Origin: Nereida sp024640765
GTDB lineage: Bacteria > Pseudomonadota > Alphaproteobacteria > Rhodobacterales > Rhodobacteraceae
Direction of reading: 5' to 3'
Length of the DNA: 64,000 bases
Assembly (NCBI GenBank): GCA_024640765.1
Contig: JAHEEK010000004.1
Coordinates: 276,193-340,192 of the forward strand
This document shows, piece after piece, positions 1 to 10,200 of this stretch. Position 1 is the stretch's first letter; each line of letters starts with the position of its first letter. Under the pieces are notes generated by a model. That model was not told where the DNA came from and did not search any database. It saw only the letters and a program-made list of their open reading frames with translations. The position numbers and the translations under genes were made by a program.

Positions 1-1237
1 CGCCACACGGGCGATTGTTCTGGTAACGCTCAAATTCTTCGCGGACCCAAGAGCTGTCTGTCTCGCGGTAGCGACGCTCCATGTTGGGGATCACACCTTC
101 AAACGTGCGGCTAACCTGGTAAACGCGGCCACCTTCATCATAACGAAAGCTAATCTCTTCCTCGCCAGACCCGCGCAAGAAAACCTGCTGCACTTTGGCA
201 GATAGGTCTTTCCAGCGAGTGTTCTTGTCAAACTCGTAATGTTTGGCAATGGCCTCAATTGTTTGAAGAAAATACGGTGATTTACCTTTGCGCCACGGCG
301 CCAGCGCACCGTCATAAATTTTGAGCGTCGCATCAGGGACTACTAAGCGTTCGTCAAAAAAGAGCTCGTGTCCCAAACCATCACACGCAGGACACGCACC
401 AAACGGCGCATTGAATGAAAACAGACGCGGCTCGATCTCAGGGATCGTAAAGCCCGAAACGGGACAAGCGAATTTTTCAGAAAACGTAAAACGCTCAGGC
501 TCCTGCCCTTCGGCAACGGCGGTTTCAAGAATGGTGATGCCGTCCGCCAGATCAAGCGCGGTTCGGAAACTATCCGCAAGCCGCGTCTCAAGCCCTTCGC
601 GGACCACAATACGGTCAACAACCACGTCGATGTCATGGCGGAACTTTTTATCCAGCGTCGGAGGTTCATCAAGCTCATAAAACGTGCCGTCTACTTTGAC
701 GCGCTGAAAGCCTTGCTTGCGCAGTTCCAGAAATTCTTTGCGGTACTCGCCTTTTCGGTCGCGGATGATCGGCGCCAGAAGATAACCACGGGTGCCCTCT
801 TCCATTGCCATGACGCGGTCGACCATGTCTTGGACTTGCTGTGCTTCAATGGGCAGTCCCGTCGCGGGTGAATACGGCGTCCCGACACGGGCGAACAACA
901 GCCGCATGTAGTCGTAAATCTCGGTCACCGTACCAACAGTAGAGCGTGGGTTTTTAGACGTTGTTTTCTGCTCAATCGAAATGGCGGGACTTAGACCTGA
1001 GATGTGATCAACGTCAGGTTTTTCCATCATATCAAGGAATTGACGGGCATAGGCGCTAAGGCTTTCAACGTAACGCCGCTGTCCCTCCGCGTAGATCGTA
1101 TCAAACGCCAAGCTGGATTTACCAGAGCCAGAGAGGCCCGTAATTACCACCAATTGGTCGCGTGGAATATCAACATCAATGTTTTTGAGATTGTGCTCAC
1201 GCGCGCCGCGTACTTCGATATTTTTCAGCTCTGGCAT
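1..1237 (-). CDS. uvrA: UvrA, excinuclease ABC subunit A (N-terminal 412 codons, cut by window edge)
   Basis: Damage-recognition ATPase of UvrABC nucleotide excision repair in the cytoplasm. The gene reads leftward and leaves the window, so only the N-terminal part is present. The translation begins MPELKNIEVRGAREHNLKNI and shows the Walker A loop GLSGSGKSS near residues 34-42, the UvrA sequence SLSAYARQFL, the run DHISGLSPAISIEQK, and a cysteine-rich stretch with CPACDGLG that belongs to the zinc-binding insertion. The ATG at 1237 is chosen because family homology begins there. A LexA box lies 65 bp upstream, so damage induction is expected. The reading frame is open to the window edge. Confidence 0.97.
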   Translation of the reverse strand, partial: MPELKNIEVRGAREHNLKNIDVDIPRDQLVVITGLSGSGKSSLAFDTIYAEGQRRYVESLSAYARQFLDMMEKPDVDHISGLSPAISIEQKTTSKNPRSTVGTVTEIYDYMRLLFARVGTPYSPATGLPIEAQQVQDMVDRVMAMEEGTRGYLLAPIIRDRKGEYRKEFLELRKQGFQRVKVDGTFYELDEPPTLDKKFRHDIDVVVDRIVVREGLETRLADSFRTALDLADGITILETAVAEGQEPERFTFSEKFACPVSGFTIPEIEPRLFSFNAPFGACPACDGLGHELFFDERLVVPDATLKIYDGALAPWRKGKSPYFLQTIEAIAKHYEFDKNTRWKDLSAKVQQVFLRGSGEEEISFRYDEGGRVYQVSRTFEGVIPNMERRYRETDSSWVREEFERYQNNRPCG

Positions 1238-1301
1238 GTCGCCCCCTTAAGTCTGTAGTAGTACATAGGTGGCGTGGTCAAAACGGCCAAGGGAAAAATG
1301 C

Positions 1302-1316
1302 GAACGAAAAGTGAAC
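1302..1316 (-). promoter_or_regulatory. SOS (LexA) box of uvrA
   Basis: The plus strand reads GAAC-gaaaagt-GAAC, an exact match to the alphaproteobacterial LexA operator GAAC-N7-GAAC. It sits 65 bp upstream of the uvrA ATG and just beyond the 3' end of the converging-side MFS gene. uvrA is a standard SOS gene, so the site probably lets LexA repress it. That LexA binds here is inferred from the motif and its location. Confidence 0.8.
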
Positions 1317-1317
1317 G

Positions 1318-2481
1318 TCAGTTCTGCGGGGCAACAATCTTTGCGGTCATCCAATAGATCAGGCCCAAACCAACCGCGCAGGCACCCATAATGACGATCC
1401 ACAGGCCCGACATTCCTGCGCTTAGCATGGTAAAGGCAAACACTGGCGTACCCAGTGTGGTGCCGATATTTCCCATCTGTGACAACGCCCCCGCGGCCCT
1501 TGACCGGTCACTTGCAGAGGGGTTCAACGACGGGATCGCCGCAAAACACGCAGCAGGCACAATGCCCAAACCGAACGCCAGCAGATAAATCATCCAACCT
1601 GCACCCGACCATACCGCCAGCCCCGCCAAGATGATCCAAACATAGCCTACGGCCGCCAAAGTATGTGGGGCCACGCGGCGGGCGACCCAGCCTGTGGTGA
1701 ATGTGGCAACAAGGCTAATCAGCGGGATAATCTGAAACAACTCAGGACGTTCAAGCGTGACAGGGAAAAATGTGATGATCGCCAAATATATGAACGTATA
1801 CGCCCCGAAAGCCAGCGCAGGGGCCATGACCGGCGGGCTGCTGTAAATGGCCACATGAGTGCCCCAAAACGCAATTTTACCTGGTGTTGCGGAAACAACT
1901 GGCAAGCGCCAAATCAACACGACACAAATTACCGCAAAACCCAGACCGTGTGCTGCAAAGACCAGCCCCACACCACCGGCCTGCATCAATGGCGGCACAA
2001 CAAGTGCTACAGCCGCAAAAGATGCTCCAAAAAACATGGCCCATAAGCTCATCGCGATTGGACGATCACGGTCATTGGTCACCGCCGCCATCAGCGTTGG
2101 ACCTGCGACGACGATGCCCAAATGGGTAAGCCCTTCGAGCAGTCGCAACACGATCATACCCGCAAACGGCGGCAACAACGCCTGAAGGATAGATATAATC
2201 GCGGCAATGCCTGCCGACCAAATGAACACGCGCGTCGGGCCGGCACGCGCAACAACGGCCCCGCTTATCACACCCAAAAAGATGCCCAAAAACCCAACGA
2301 GAGACACAAAAAACGAAACGCCAGCAACATCAGTGCCGTAGAGTTCAGCCAATGGGGCAAGCGTCAGAGAGATTTTGCCAAATTGCGCCGCTGCAAAAAG
2401 CCCTGTGACAAACACAAGTGCTACCAACGTCCAATCACTTCGCTCAGAGGGGGCGCTTGCCCGCGCAATGTTCGTTTTCAT
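1318..2481 (-). CDS. MFS transporter
   Basis: A 387-residue inner-membrane protein made almost entirely of hydrophobic segments, consistent with the 12-helix major facilitator fold. The N-terminal half carries the MFS loop-2/3 pattern GVVISGAVVARAGPTRVF (approximate residues 72-90), and the second half has helices rich in Gly, Ala and Pro. The arrangement resembles the cyanate/nitroimidazole-type (CynX/NimT) branch, but the substrate cannot be read from the sequence. The gene ends 2 bp from the uvrA SOS box and is followed on the same strand by uvrA; lpdA lies upstream on the same strand. The chosen ATG is followed by about 15 polar residues before the first helix. Confidence 0.85.
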   Translation of the reverse strand: MKTNIARASAPSERSDWTLVALVFVTGLFAAAQFGKISLTLAPLAELYGTDVAGVSFFVSLVGFLGIFLGVISGAVVARAGPTRVFIWSAGIAAIISILQALLPPFAGMIVLRLLEGLTHLGIVVAGPTLMAAVTNDRDRPIAMSLWAMFFGASFAAVALVVPPLMQAGGVGLVFAAHGLGFAVICVVLIWRLPVVSATPGKIAFWGTHVAIYSSPPVMAPALAFGAYTFIYLAIITFFPVTLERPELFQIIPLISLVATFTTGWVARRVAPHTLAAVGYVWIILAGLAVWSGAGWMIYLLAFGLGIVPAACFAAIPSLNPSASDRSRAAGALSQMGNIGTTLGTPVFAFTMLSAGMSGLWIVIMGACAVGLGLIYWMTAKIVAPQN

Positions 2482-2552
2482 GGCGTTGAAATGACAGGGG
2501 CGGCTGCAAACTGCAACCGCCCATCAGATGTCTAAAACGAAGGGGTCACACT

Positions 2553-3947
2553 TTAGAAATGGATCGCACGACCATAGGCGTCCAGCACGCTTTCGTGCAT
2601 CATTTCGGACAACGTTGGATGCGGGAAGACTGTTTCCATCAGGTCCTCTTCTGTTGTCTCCAACTTGCGGCCCACCACATAGCCTTGGATCAGCTCGGTG
2701 ACTTCTGCACCGATCATATGTGCGCCCAGCAACTCGCCCGTTTTTGCATCAAACACGGTTTTGACCATGCCTTCTGGTTCGCCAAGTGCGATGGCTTTGC
2801 CGTTGCCCATAAACGGGAAACGTCCCACGTTGATATCATAACCAAGCTCTTTTGCTTTGGCCTCGGAATAGCCAACTGATGCGACTTGCGGGTGGCAATA
2901 GGTACATCCGGCAATTGTTTCGGGCTTAATTGCGTGAACCTTTTTGCCCGCAATCATTTCCGCGACCATAACGCCTTCATGGCTGGCCTTGTGCGCAAGC
3001 CACGGGGCACCTGCGATATCACCAATCGCAAAGACGCCCTCAACACCCGTGCGGCAAAATTCATCCGTAACGACATGCGTGCGGTCGATCTTTACGCCCA
3101 ACTTCTCAAGGCCAAGGCCTTCCACGTTTCCAACAATTCCGACTGCAGAAATGACCGTATCGAACTCTTCAGTTGTAACTTTCCCACCATTCTCAATATG
3201 GGCAACAACTTTTCCTTTGCCGCGATCAAGTTGTTTGACCATGGTTTTTTCACGGATTTTCATCCCCTGCTTTTCGAATTGCTTCTTCGCAAAAGCGCTG
3301 ATTTCGGCATCCTCAACGGGCAATACGCGGTCCATCACTTCTACGACAGTCGTGTCCGCGCCAAGTGTGTTATAAAAACTCGCAAATTCGATCCCAATCG
3401 CGCCAGATCCGATGACCAATAATTTCTTTGGCATGCGCGGTGGTGTCAGCGCCGTTTTGTATGTCCAAACGAGATCACCATCCCCCTCAAGACCCGGCAA
3501 TTCACGCGCCCGCGCACCCGTCGCAATGATGATGTTCTTGGCCGTCAGGTCTTGCACACCTTTGTCAGTCTTAACCGTCACTTTGCCTTTCGCAGGGACT
3601 GACGCCTCGCCCATGATGACAGTTACTTTATTTTTCTTCAGTAGATGACCAACGCCACCCGCCAACTGCCCTGCAACACCGCGGCTGCGCTTTACGACCG
3701 CATCAAGATCATAATCAATATTGCCTGCAGACAGCCCAAACTCTTTGGCGCGGTGCATCAAATGGAAAACCTCGGACGAGCGAAGCATCGCTTTCGTCGG
3801 GATACACCCCCAGTTAAGGCAAATGCCGCCCAGATGCTCGCGCTCAATAACTGCGACGGACAGCCCAAGCTGCGCGCCACGGATAGCGGCCACATACCCG
3901 CCCGGGCCAGCACCAATTACGATTAAATCAAAAGACGTCGCGGCCAT
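2553..3947 (-). CDS. lpdA: Dihydrolipoyl dehydrogenase (E3)
   Basis: Flavoprotein that reoxidises dihydrolipoamide with NAD+ in 2-oxoacid dehydrogenase complexes. The 464 residues are the usual full length. The FAD-binding GAGPGGYVAA lies near residue 12, the redox disulfide GGICLNWGCIPTK has Cys43 and Cys48, the NAD-binding GSGAIGIEFASF lies near the middle, and the C-terminal dimerisation part carries the catalytic PHPTLSE histidine. In related bacteria a stand-alone lpd of this type lies near the 2-oxoglutarate dehydrogenase genes; those genes are not in this window, so which complex it serves is not shown. A perfect 12-bp inverted repeat sits directly upstream of the start. Confidence 0.97.
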   Translation of the reverse strand: MAATSFDLIVIGAGPGGYVAAIRGAQLGLSVAVIEREHLGGICLNWGCIPTKAMLRSSEVFHLMHRAKEFGLSAGNIDYDLDAVVKRSRGVAGQLAGGVGHLLKKNKVTVIMGEASVPAKGKVTVKTDKGVQDLTAKNIIIATGARARELPGLEGDGDLVWTYKTALTPPRMPKKLLVIGSGAIGIEFASFYNTLGADTTVVEVMDRVLPVEDAEISAFAKKQFEKQGMKIREKTMVKQLDRGKGKVVAHIENGGKVTTEEFDTVISAVGIVGNVEGLGLEKLGVKIDRTHVVTDEFCRTGVEGVFAIGDIAGAPWLAHKASHEGVMVAEMIAGKKVHAIKPETIAGCTYCHPQVASVGYSEAKAKELGYDINVGRFPFMGNGKAIALGEPEGMVKTVFDAKTGELLGAHMIGAEVTELIQGYVVGRKLETTEEDLMETVFPHPTLSEMMHESVLDAYGRAIHF

Positions 3948-3962
3948 AATAATGTCTCCGGC

Positions 3963-3990
3963 AAATATAGTTTAACGCTAAACTATATTT
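3963..3990. promoter_or_regulatory. 12-bp perfect inverted repeat in the lpdA leader
   Basis: AAATATAGTTTA (3963-3974), spacer ACGC, TAAACTATATTT (3979-3990). The arms match perfectly and lie 16 bp upstream of the lpdA ATG in an otherwise G+C-richer region. It could be an operator for a dimeric repressor or a leader-RNA hairpin near the ribosome site. No T-run follows it in the sense direction of lpdA, and it precedes that gene, so a terminator is unlikely for lpdA. The regulator is unknown. Confidence 0.6.
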
Positions 3991-4058
3991 ATTTGCCAGA
4001 AATCGCAACACTCTCACGCGGATTGTGAATGAGCCTTTAAACCACTGAATTCGCCTGA

Positions 4059-4631
4059 TTATCCTGCAATTGCGCGGACAGCCGCACCATATCCGCCCTC
4101 AGCCTCAAACGCTTCTTCGTGAACGGAGTAAGCTCTATCAAGGGCTGCGTTGCGGAAGGGGAAACGACCAAAGCGGCGGATAACATCGCGGTGCGCCCGG
4201 GCGTGCAATAAATTATCTGCGCCAGTCTCTGGCATCCGCGTCATGATTAAGCGCACAGAACGCTCCTGATCGCACAGGTTTTCGGAATGCATCAAAGGCA
4301 GGTAGAAAAACTGGCGCGCTGGCTCATCGATTTTCATATCCCAGCCTTTGTTCAAAGCAGCCTTTGCAGCGGCTAAGGCCATTCGGTCACTGGCAAATGC
4401 TTGGGCAGTATCGCGAAACATATTTCTGGAGAATTGATCCGCAAGGATAATGTAGGCAAGCGCCCCACTAGGGTAGGTCAGCCACATAGACATCCCGCCA
4501 GCCATCATTCCATCCCAAGCGGGTTTGAATTTCAGGCGGACTTTGGCATCAAGTGCTTCTCCCCCCGCGTACCAGCCCTTTTCGCCGATTTCATCAAGCC
4601 AAAAAGAAAGAACGGTTTCTGGTGAGGTCAT
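4059..4631 (-). CDS. DUF924 family protein
   Basis: A cytoplasmic protein of 190 residues matching the DUF924 pattern, an all-helical TPR-like fold: it opens with VLSFWLDEIGEKGWY, contains LADQFSRNMFRDTAQAFASD in the middle, then FFYLPLMHSENLCDQE and a late RFGRFPFRN. The biochemical role of the family is not established. The start at 4631 is preferred over a longer frame beginning at 4661, because AGGAG stands at good spacing before it and homology starts at MTSPETV. It is on the same strand as lpdA and the next MFS gene but separated by about 110 bp on each side. Confidence 0.85.
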   Translation of the reverse strand: MTSPETVLSFWLDEIGEKGWYAGGEALDAKVRLKFKPAWDGMMAGGMSMWLTYPSGALAYIILADQFSRNMFRDTAQAFASDRMALAAAKAALNKGWDMKIDEPARQFFYLPLMHSENLCDQERSVRLIMTRMPETGADNLLHARAHRDVIRRFGRFPFRNAALDRAYSVHEEAFEAEGGYGAAVRAIAG

Positions 4632-4737
4632 GACGCTGCTCCTATGCATGCATGTTACCAAATCGTTACTGTAATAAAAGAACCGAGCAACCCCCTTTTG
4701 CGCAATCTTTCAATTAATCCCCGCTACAGTGATGCAT

Positions 4738-6018
4738 TTAGGCCGCAGGAGTTTCCGTTGCGGCACTTTCCGCCTCTTCCAGCTCTGCTTCGATGTAGAT
4801 TTCTTGGGCGACCTCAACAGCCACGGGGCTGGCCGTGGCCAAAATGGGCGAGTACGGCGTCGCTTCGTCCACATCGAAAGTTGATGCGCGTTGGGTCATT
4901 CGGAAACCTGCGTAGGCCGCAAGCCCAAGCAACAGAGCCGCCACAAACAAGAAAAACCCTTCAGGCCCCACCAGCCCCATCATCCAACCCGTGATCAGCG
5001 GCCCCGCGATGGCGCCAATACCGTTAATGAAGATCAAACCACCACTCGCAGCGGCCATGTCTGCGTGCTCAAGAAAATCATTCGTGTACGCAATCAGCAA
5101 CGCATAAAGTGGGTTCGACATGCCCCCAATAATGAAAGCGGACCCCAGCAAGAGGATAAACACATCGTCATAAAGAAAGCCTGCAAACCCGCCGAGACCA
5201 CCCAAAACAGAGACAGCAAGGATCAAAACCCGCCGGTCCATCCGGTCGGAAAGCCAGCCGATTGGGTACTGCAACAACAGTGCCCCCAAATAAATCGCCG
5301 TCACAAAAATTGAAATTTCAGCAACCGTCAGACCCCGCTCGGTGCCGTAAACCGCGGCCATCCCGAACTGTGCCGAGAACACGCCCCCCATCAAGAACAT
5401 GCCGACACAGCCCAACGGCGAAATACGCGTTAGTTCGCGCAAAGTCATAGGTTTGGTGGTTTCAAATGCGGGCGTCGGGCTAACCGACAGCAAAATTGGC
5501 GCAAAGCTAATGGAAACCAACACAGACGGAATGATGAACAGAACGAAGCCCGACGGATCACCAGTCAGCAAAATACCTTGCGCGGCCACAATCCCAAACA
5601 TCTGCACGATCATATAAAGCGACAGCGCTTTGCCGCGGTGCGCGTTGTCTGCAGAATTATTTAGCCAGCTTTCCGCCGTCACATACACGCCGGAAAAGCA
5701 AAACCCGATCACAATGCGGCCAAGCGCCCACGCAACAGGATGCGGAAAAGCCGGATAAAGGATCAAAACGGCCGAGATAAAACTTCCAAGCGCAGCAAAG
5801 ACCCGAACGTGCCCCACACGGCGGATCATTTCGGGCGCCATTTTGGAGCCGCCCAGAAAACCAACGAAATAGCACGACATCACGACGGACATTTCGAACG
5901 TACCAAAGCCCTCAAGCCCGCCGCGCACACCAAGAAGCGTCCCCTGAAGGCCGTTGCCCACCATCAGCAGCATCATTCCGAGCAAAAGTGCCCACGACCC
6001 TTTAAAAACTTGTAGCAT
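4738..6018 (-). CDS. MFS transporter, YcaD-like
   Basis: A 426-residue inner-membrane protein with about twelve hydrophobic segments and a charged Glu/Ala-rich tail of about 45 residues. The first helix region (WALLLGMMLLMVGNGLQGTLLGVRG), the loop GSKMAPEMIRRVGHVRVFA and the helix-5 stretch YVTAESWLN are features I associate with the YcaD-type branch of the major facilitator superfamily. The transported compound is not known. The next gene on the same strand is queA, 124 bp downstream of it in map order but transcribed from its own side, so co-transcription is uncertain. Confidence 0.82.
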   Translation of the reverse strand: MLQVFKGSWALLLGMMLLMVGNGLQGTLLGVRGGLEGFGTFEMSVVMSCYFVGFLGGSKMAPEMIRRVGHVRVFAALGSFISAVLILYPAFPHPVAWALGRIVIGFCFSGVYVTAESWLNNSADNAHRGKALSLYMIVQMFGIVAAQGILLTGDPSGFVLFIIPSVLVSISFAPILLSVSPTPAFETTKPMTLRELTRISPLGCVGMFLMGGVFSAQFGMAAVYGTERGLTVAEISIFVTAIYLGALLLQYPIGWLSDRMDRRVLILAVSVLGGLGGFAGFLYDDVFILLLGSAFIIGGMSNPLYALLIAYTNDFLEHADMAAASGGLIFINGIGAIAGPLITGWMMGLVGPEGFFLFVAALLLGLAAYAGFRMTQRASTFDVDEATPYSPILATASPVAVEVAQEIYIEAELEEAESAATETPAA

Positions 6019-6142
6019 GACGCCTCTCTTTACACAGTGCTGCCTTTGAGGCCCGCCCTATCTGAGTCGCGTCAACAATCAACAATCAAAATCGACATTT
6101 AGTGTCGTTTTAGTAGCTTCGTTGCATGCAAGCAGCCCCGTT

Positions 6143-7204
6143 TCAGCCGTTTGGCAATAAAAGCGAGCTGTCACCGTAACTGAAAAACCGATATCCTGTG
6201 CTCACTGCGTGGTCGTAGATTTCTACGATCCGCTTTTGTCCCATCAGGGCCGATACAAGCATCATCAGCGTCGACTTCGGCAGGTGGAAGTTTGTCATCA
6301 AACCATCGGTGATCTGAAACTTAAAACCCGGCGTGATGAAAATGTCAGTCTCGCCCCGCCATTCCGCCAGAGTACCGTTTTTTGCTGCACTTTCGATCAA
6401 CCGAAGCGCTGTGGTCCCAACGGGAATGACGCGGCCGCCTTCTACCTTGGTCTGATTGATCTCGGCTGCGGCGCTTTTCGTAATCTCGCCCCACTCTGCG
6501 TGCATCTTATGCTCTGAAATGTCGTCAACTTTGACAGGCAAGAACGTGCCCGCCCCCACGTGAAGCGTTACTTCGGTAAACGTAACACCCTGTGCGGCCA
6601 GCGCTTCCAACAAAGGTTTATCAAAGTGAAGCGAGGCCGTCGGGGCCGCAACGGCGCCGGTATGACGCGCAAACACAGTTTGGTAATCCGTCTTATCCTG
6701 TGCGTCAGCTTTCCGCTTTGCCTCAATATAAGGTGGTAAAGGCATGGCACCGGCAGAGTTCAGCGCTGCGTCAAAGTCATTACCAGTAAGGTTAAACTTC
6801 AAAACCCCCTGACCGTCGGCCTTGGCGGTAAGTGTCGCAGTGAGATCATCGGTAAATAGGATAACTTCGCCTTCTGCTACTTTGCGCAAAGGTTTGATAA
6901 GTGCCGACCATCCACCATCGGGCTGTGGCGTCAGCAATGTAACCTCAATCTTAGCACTCACCGGCCCCTGCCCAGCATCGCGCGTCCGTGTCCCCGTCAA
7001 ACGCGCCGGAATGACCTTGGTGTTGTTCAAAACCAAGCGGTCACCTTTGCGCAGGCATTTGGTCAAATCTGAGACCTGTGCATCCGTAATGGCGCCTGAA
7101 TTTGCGCCGCTGGCCACCAACAACCGCGCGCTTGTGCGAGGCACCGCAGGACGTGTTGCAATCAAATTGTCCGGCAAATCAAAGTCAAAATCAGAGAGTT
7201 TCAA
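6143..7204 (-). CDS. queA: S-adenosylmethionine:tRNA ribosyltransferase-isomerase
   Basis: Cytoplasmic enzyme of queuosine synthesis. It moves the ribosyl part of SAM to preQ1 in the wobble position of GUN tRNAs and makes epoxyqueuosine. The 353-residue length is normal. Family signatures are visible: the opening LSDFDFDLPDNLIATRP, GDRLVLNNTKVIPARL, the C-terminal GWRGETDIFITPGFKF-type region, and the ending DGLMTNFHLPKSTLMMLVSA followed by YRFFSYGDSSLL. It lies 14 bp downstream of the large AsmA-like gene on the same strand, so the two are probably co-transcribed. Confidence 0.96.
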   Translation of the reverse strand: MKLSDFDFDLPDNLIATRPAVPRTSARLLVASGANSGAITDAQVSDLTKCLRKGDRLVLNNTKVIPARLTGTRTRDAGQGPVSAKIEVTLLTPQPDGGWSALIKPLRKVAEGEVILFTDDLTATLTAKADGQGVLKFNLTGNDFDAALNSAGAMPLPPYIEAKRKADAQDKTDYQTVFARHTGAVAAPTASLHFDKPLLEALAAQGVTFTEVTLHVGAGTFLPVKVDDISEHKMHAEWGEITKSAAAEINQTKVEGGRVIPVGTTALRLIESAAKNGTLAEWRGETDIFITPGFKFQITDGLMTNFHLPKSTLMMLVSALMGQKRIVEIYDHAVSTGYRFFSYGDSSLLLPNG

Positions 7205-7218
7205 TTTGTCTCAATCCT

Positions 7219-10200
7219 TTAGTCATTTTCACGCTGCGGCGGTGGTCGGCGAAAGATCTCACGAAACATTCCAGGCGTGAATATCGACAATGGCTGGACT
7301 TGCACAGAGGGGTTCGGTGCGTTGCCAGACAAATCGAAATTGAAGCCCAACAGCCCCTCGCCTCTTCTGGTGAAGACCTGACCAATCCCATTCAAAACAT
7401 AGAGCGGCGATGCCACGCCCTGCATATCAATTGCACGATCGGAAAAGCGGTAAACACCGTCCATGGACAGCCCAATCGACGGACCTGTTGCTGCGCTAGA
7501 ATAAAGCGTGAGCCCTGCAGGTGAGAGCTGAAATGATGCCTCAACATTGCTAAAATAGATGCCGCCCTGCGCCATTTGATCCAGCAATCCAACGACCGAA
7601 ATCGCGTTCAACAATCCTGCGAGTGTTGGCGCTTCCAAAATGCGCGTTTTTGTCACCAGCAGCGTGCCGTCATACACCCCGGACCTCGGCGTTGGCTGCA
7701 ATATCAGATCAAGCGCACCGCCTTTAGCGGTCCCTATTAACTTCGCCGCAGCACCGACGCCGCCCGCATCATCACTGCGCAGCCGAATAGCTGTTCCATT
7801 GACGACCGTCACCAAAGTTCCCGTGACTGCAGCGCCGCCATTCACGCGTGCTCTGAAGCTTCCATTAAGTCCCCCACGGGGAGCTATTTCGCCCCGTAGG
7901 TCTGTAAACGAAAGGCTGTCACTCACGATCACTCGGTCAAGGGCAATGTTCATCGCGCCACCACTCGCCCCTTCCACACCACCGCTTTCAACAGCCTGAC
8001 GAGCACGGCGTAAATCCAGCCTTCCTCCTGTCACATTAACCTTTGGAGGCTGGCCAACACCTTGCCCGACAAGCTCAACTGCGCCTACGAACCAATCACC
8101 TACCTGAACACTTGAAAACGATGCCACCGAAAGTGCGCCACTTTTATCAAGTGTGATCTGCCCTGCTGCACGAAGTCCGCTACCGGACAACTCAAACCGG
8201 TCCACAATTGCGGGAGTGTCTGCTGTTCCAAGCCTGCCATCAACGACCAAGCTGCCCGTTGAAGCTGCGCCTTTTTGCCAGCCCAATTCAGGAATAGCGA
8301 GGTTCGCCCCACGCAAATCGGAGCGCAGCATAAAGCTGCCCCCGTTTTCGTCTAACGCCACTTCAATATCTGCTTTAGTAGCCCCAACAAAAAGCCCATC
8401 AGGCAGTACAATCCCGAACTCCGCCAACGCGTCGCCCGTAAGATCAATGACAGCACGCAAAATTGGTTGGGAAGCGACTACACCGTCTTGTGGCCGCCCA
8501 ATGGGTTGCTGCCAAACTCCACCGAAGTTTACACCATCAAGCTTAGCCTGCCCTTTTATTTCAGTACTCTGTGGGGAGACTTTAATGTTTAATTGATCTG
8601 CAGAAAGACGACGCCCCGCAACAAGAGTATCACTGGTAACACTAGTCAGGAGACCCTCAGCATCAAAGGTGATCGGGTCGCTGCTGCGGTCTTTTACAAG
8701 CGGGACGTCGAGCCTGACATCTACGTCTGCGCGCCCATCCGCAAATGTGACAGGCAAAGCGCCATCCTTCAATATCTCCAGCGGTTTTTGGTTTAATAAG
8801 GCCAGCCCTGCAGTTATTGAACTGTCTGATTTCAGGTCCAGCGAAAGCAAAGCCCTGCCGTCTTTCGGACCGACCCACAAGGTAGAGCCACCCGCATTAA
8901 TGGCCCCGCCTTGGGGCGCCAAAACGGCACCACTGCTAAGCGCTAATGCAAACGCAGCACCTTCAAAACTCGCCACACCGACACCATTCTTGATCGGCTC
9001 CATCGGCCGCAGATAGTGAACAGTAGAATCTGAAAAATCAAAGCCGCCTTGCACAATCGGCTTTTGGTTTGGCAAAATTCGAACTGCCGCGCGGCCATTT
9101 TCAAGCGTGCCCCCATCAAGATTGTTAACCAACCAATCGCGGGTAGGTCGAAAGGCCGTCAATGGCCAAAGGCTAAAGGCCGTAGCAACATCCGTTCGGT
9201 CCCCTTCTAGGTTAAGCGTGACAGACCAACCATCCATGTTTGATGCAACACGCCCATCACTTCGCACCATTGGTGCCACAGCGGCATTATTACCCAGTGG
9301 TTGTGGCCTGCCGTAAAGTTGCCCAATATCAACTGCAAACGGATCAATTTCCATACGGAAATCAATACCCGCGTCTCGAATTTCAATCGGCGCATCAAAC
9401 GCGTCAGGCGGATCAACTAGCAATTTAGAGAATGCAAATTGTCCCAGAAGCGTTTCGGGCACACCATTAGTTTGATCCCGCAAATACGCTGTTCCAGAAG
9501 CGACGGCCGTGACCAAATCACTAGCAACGCGCACCTCATCAAACGTCAGCTTTTCAGCAGCGGCATCATACTGAAAATACGCCCGCGCTGAGTTGAAGGG
9601 CAAAGGTTCCCTACCCGCCACAGGCGCCAGCGCCCCTGCACCCAAATCAAGTGTGCCAAACACATCCGCAGCCTCGCCTTTTGACGTAATTGCGAAGCGA
9701 AGCGCACCTGAAATTGGCGCGTCAAAAACACCGATCCACGCGAGGCTTGGCACCTGTCCCGCAACAAGGCTGGCCCGCGCGTCAGTCAAGCTCAACCCGA
9801 CAGTGCCAAGTGGCAAAGGTGCCTCTGTTTCCGCCTCAGTAACGCGCCTTGGCACATCATATGTGGCAGTAAGCGTGGTGACGTCCGCCCCCCCTGTCAG
9901 CACCGCGGCATCCGCACGCATTCGAACACCTGTCCGATCTTGCTCAAGCAGGACGCGTGCCCCATCCACGGTCAGTACTTGGCCGCTGATCCCGTCCTCA
10001 TATCGAACACTCAGGGAAGTCGCCTCAATCGCATCAAGCGTCGTCAGCCCCGACTGTTCAAACACAGTCGTAAGATCAAGCATAAGGCCACCGAAAGAGG
10101 CATCCGAGACACTTTGCGAACCAAAATCAAGGTTAAAGCGACCGTCGAGGTTACGGCTGACCCGTGCGCGCAAACCGCTTACCTCAAGACGTTTCGCCGC

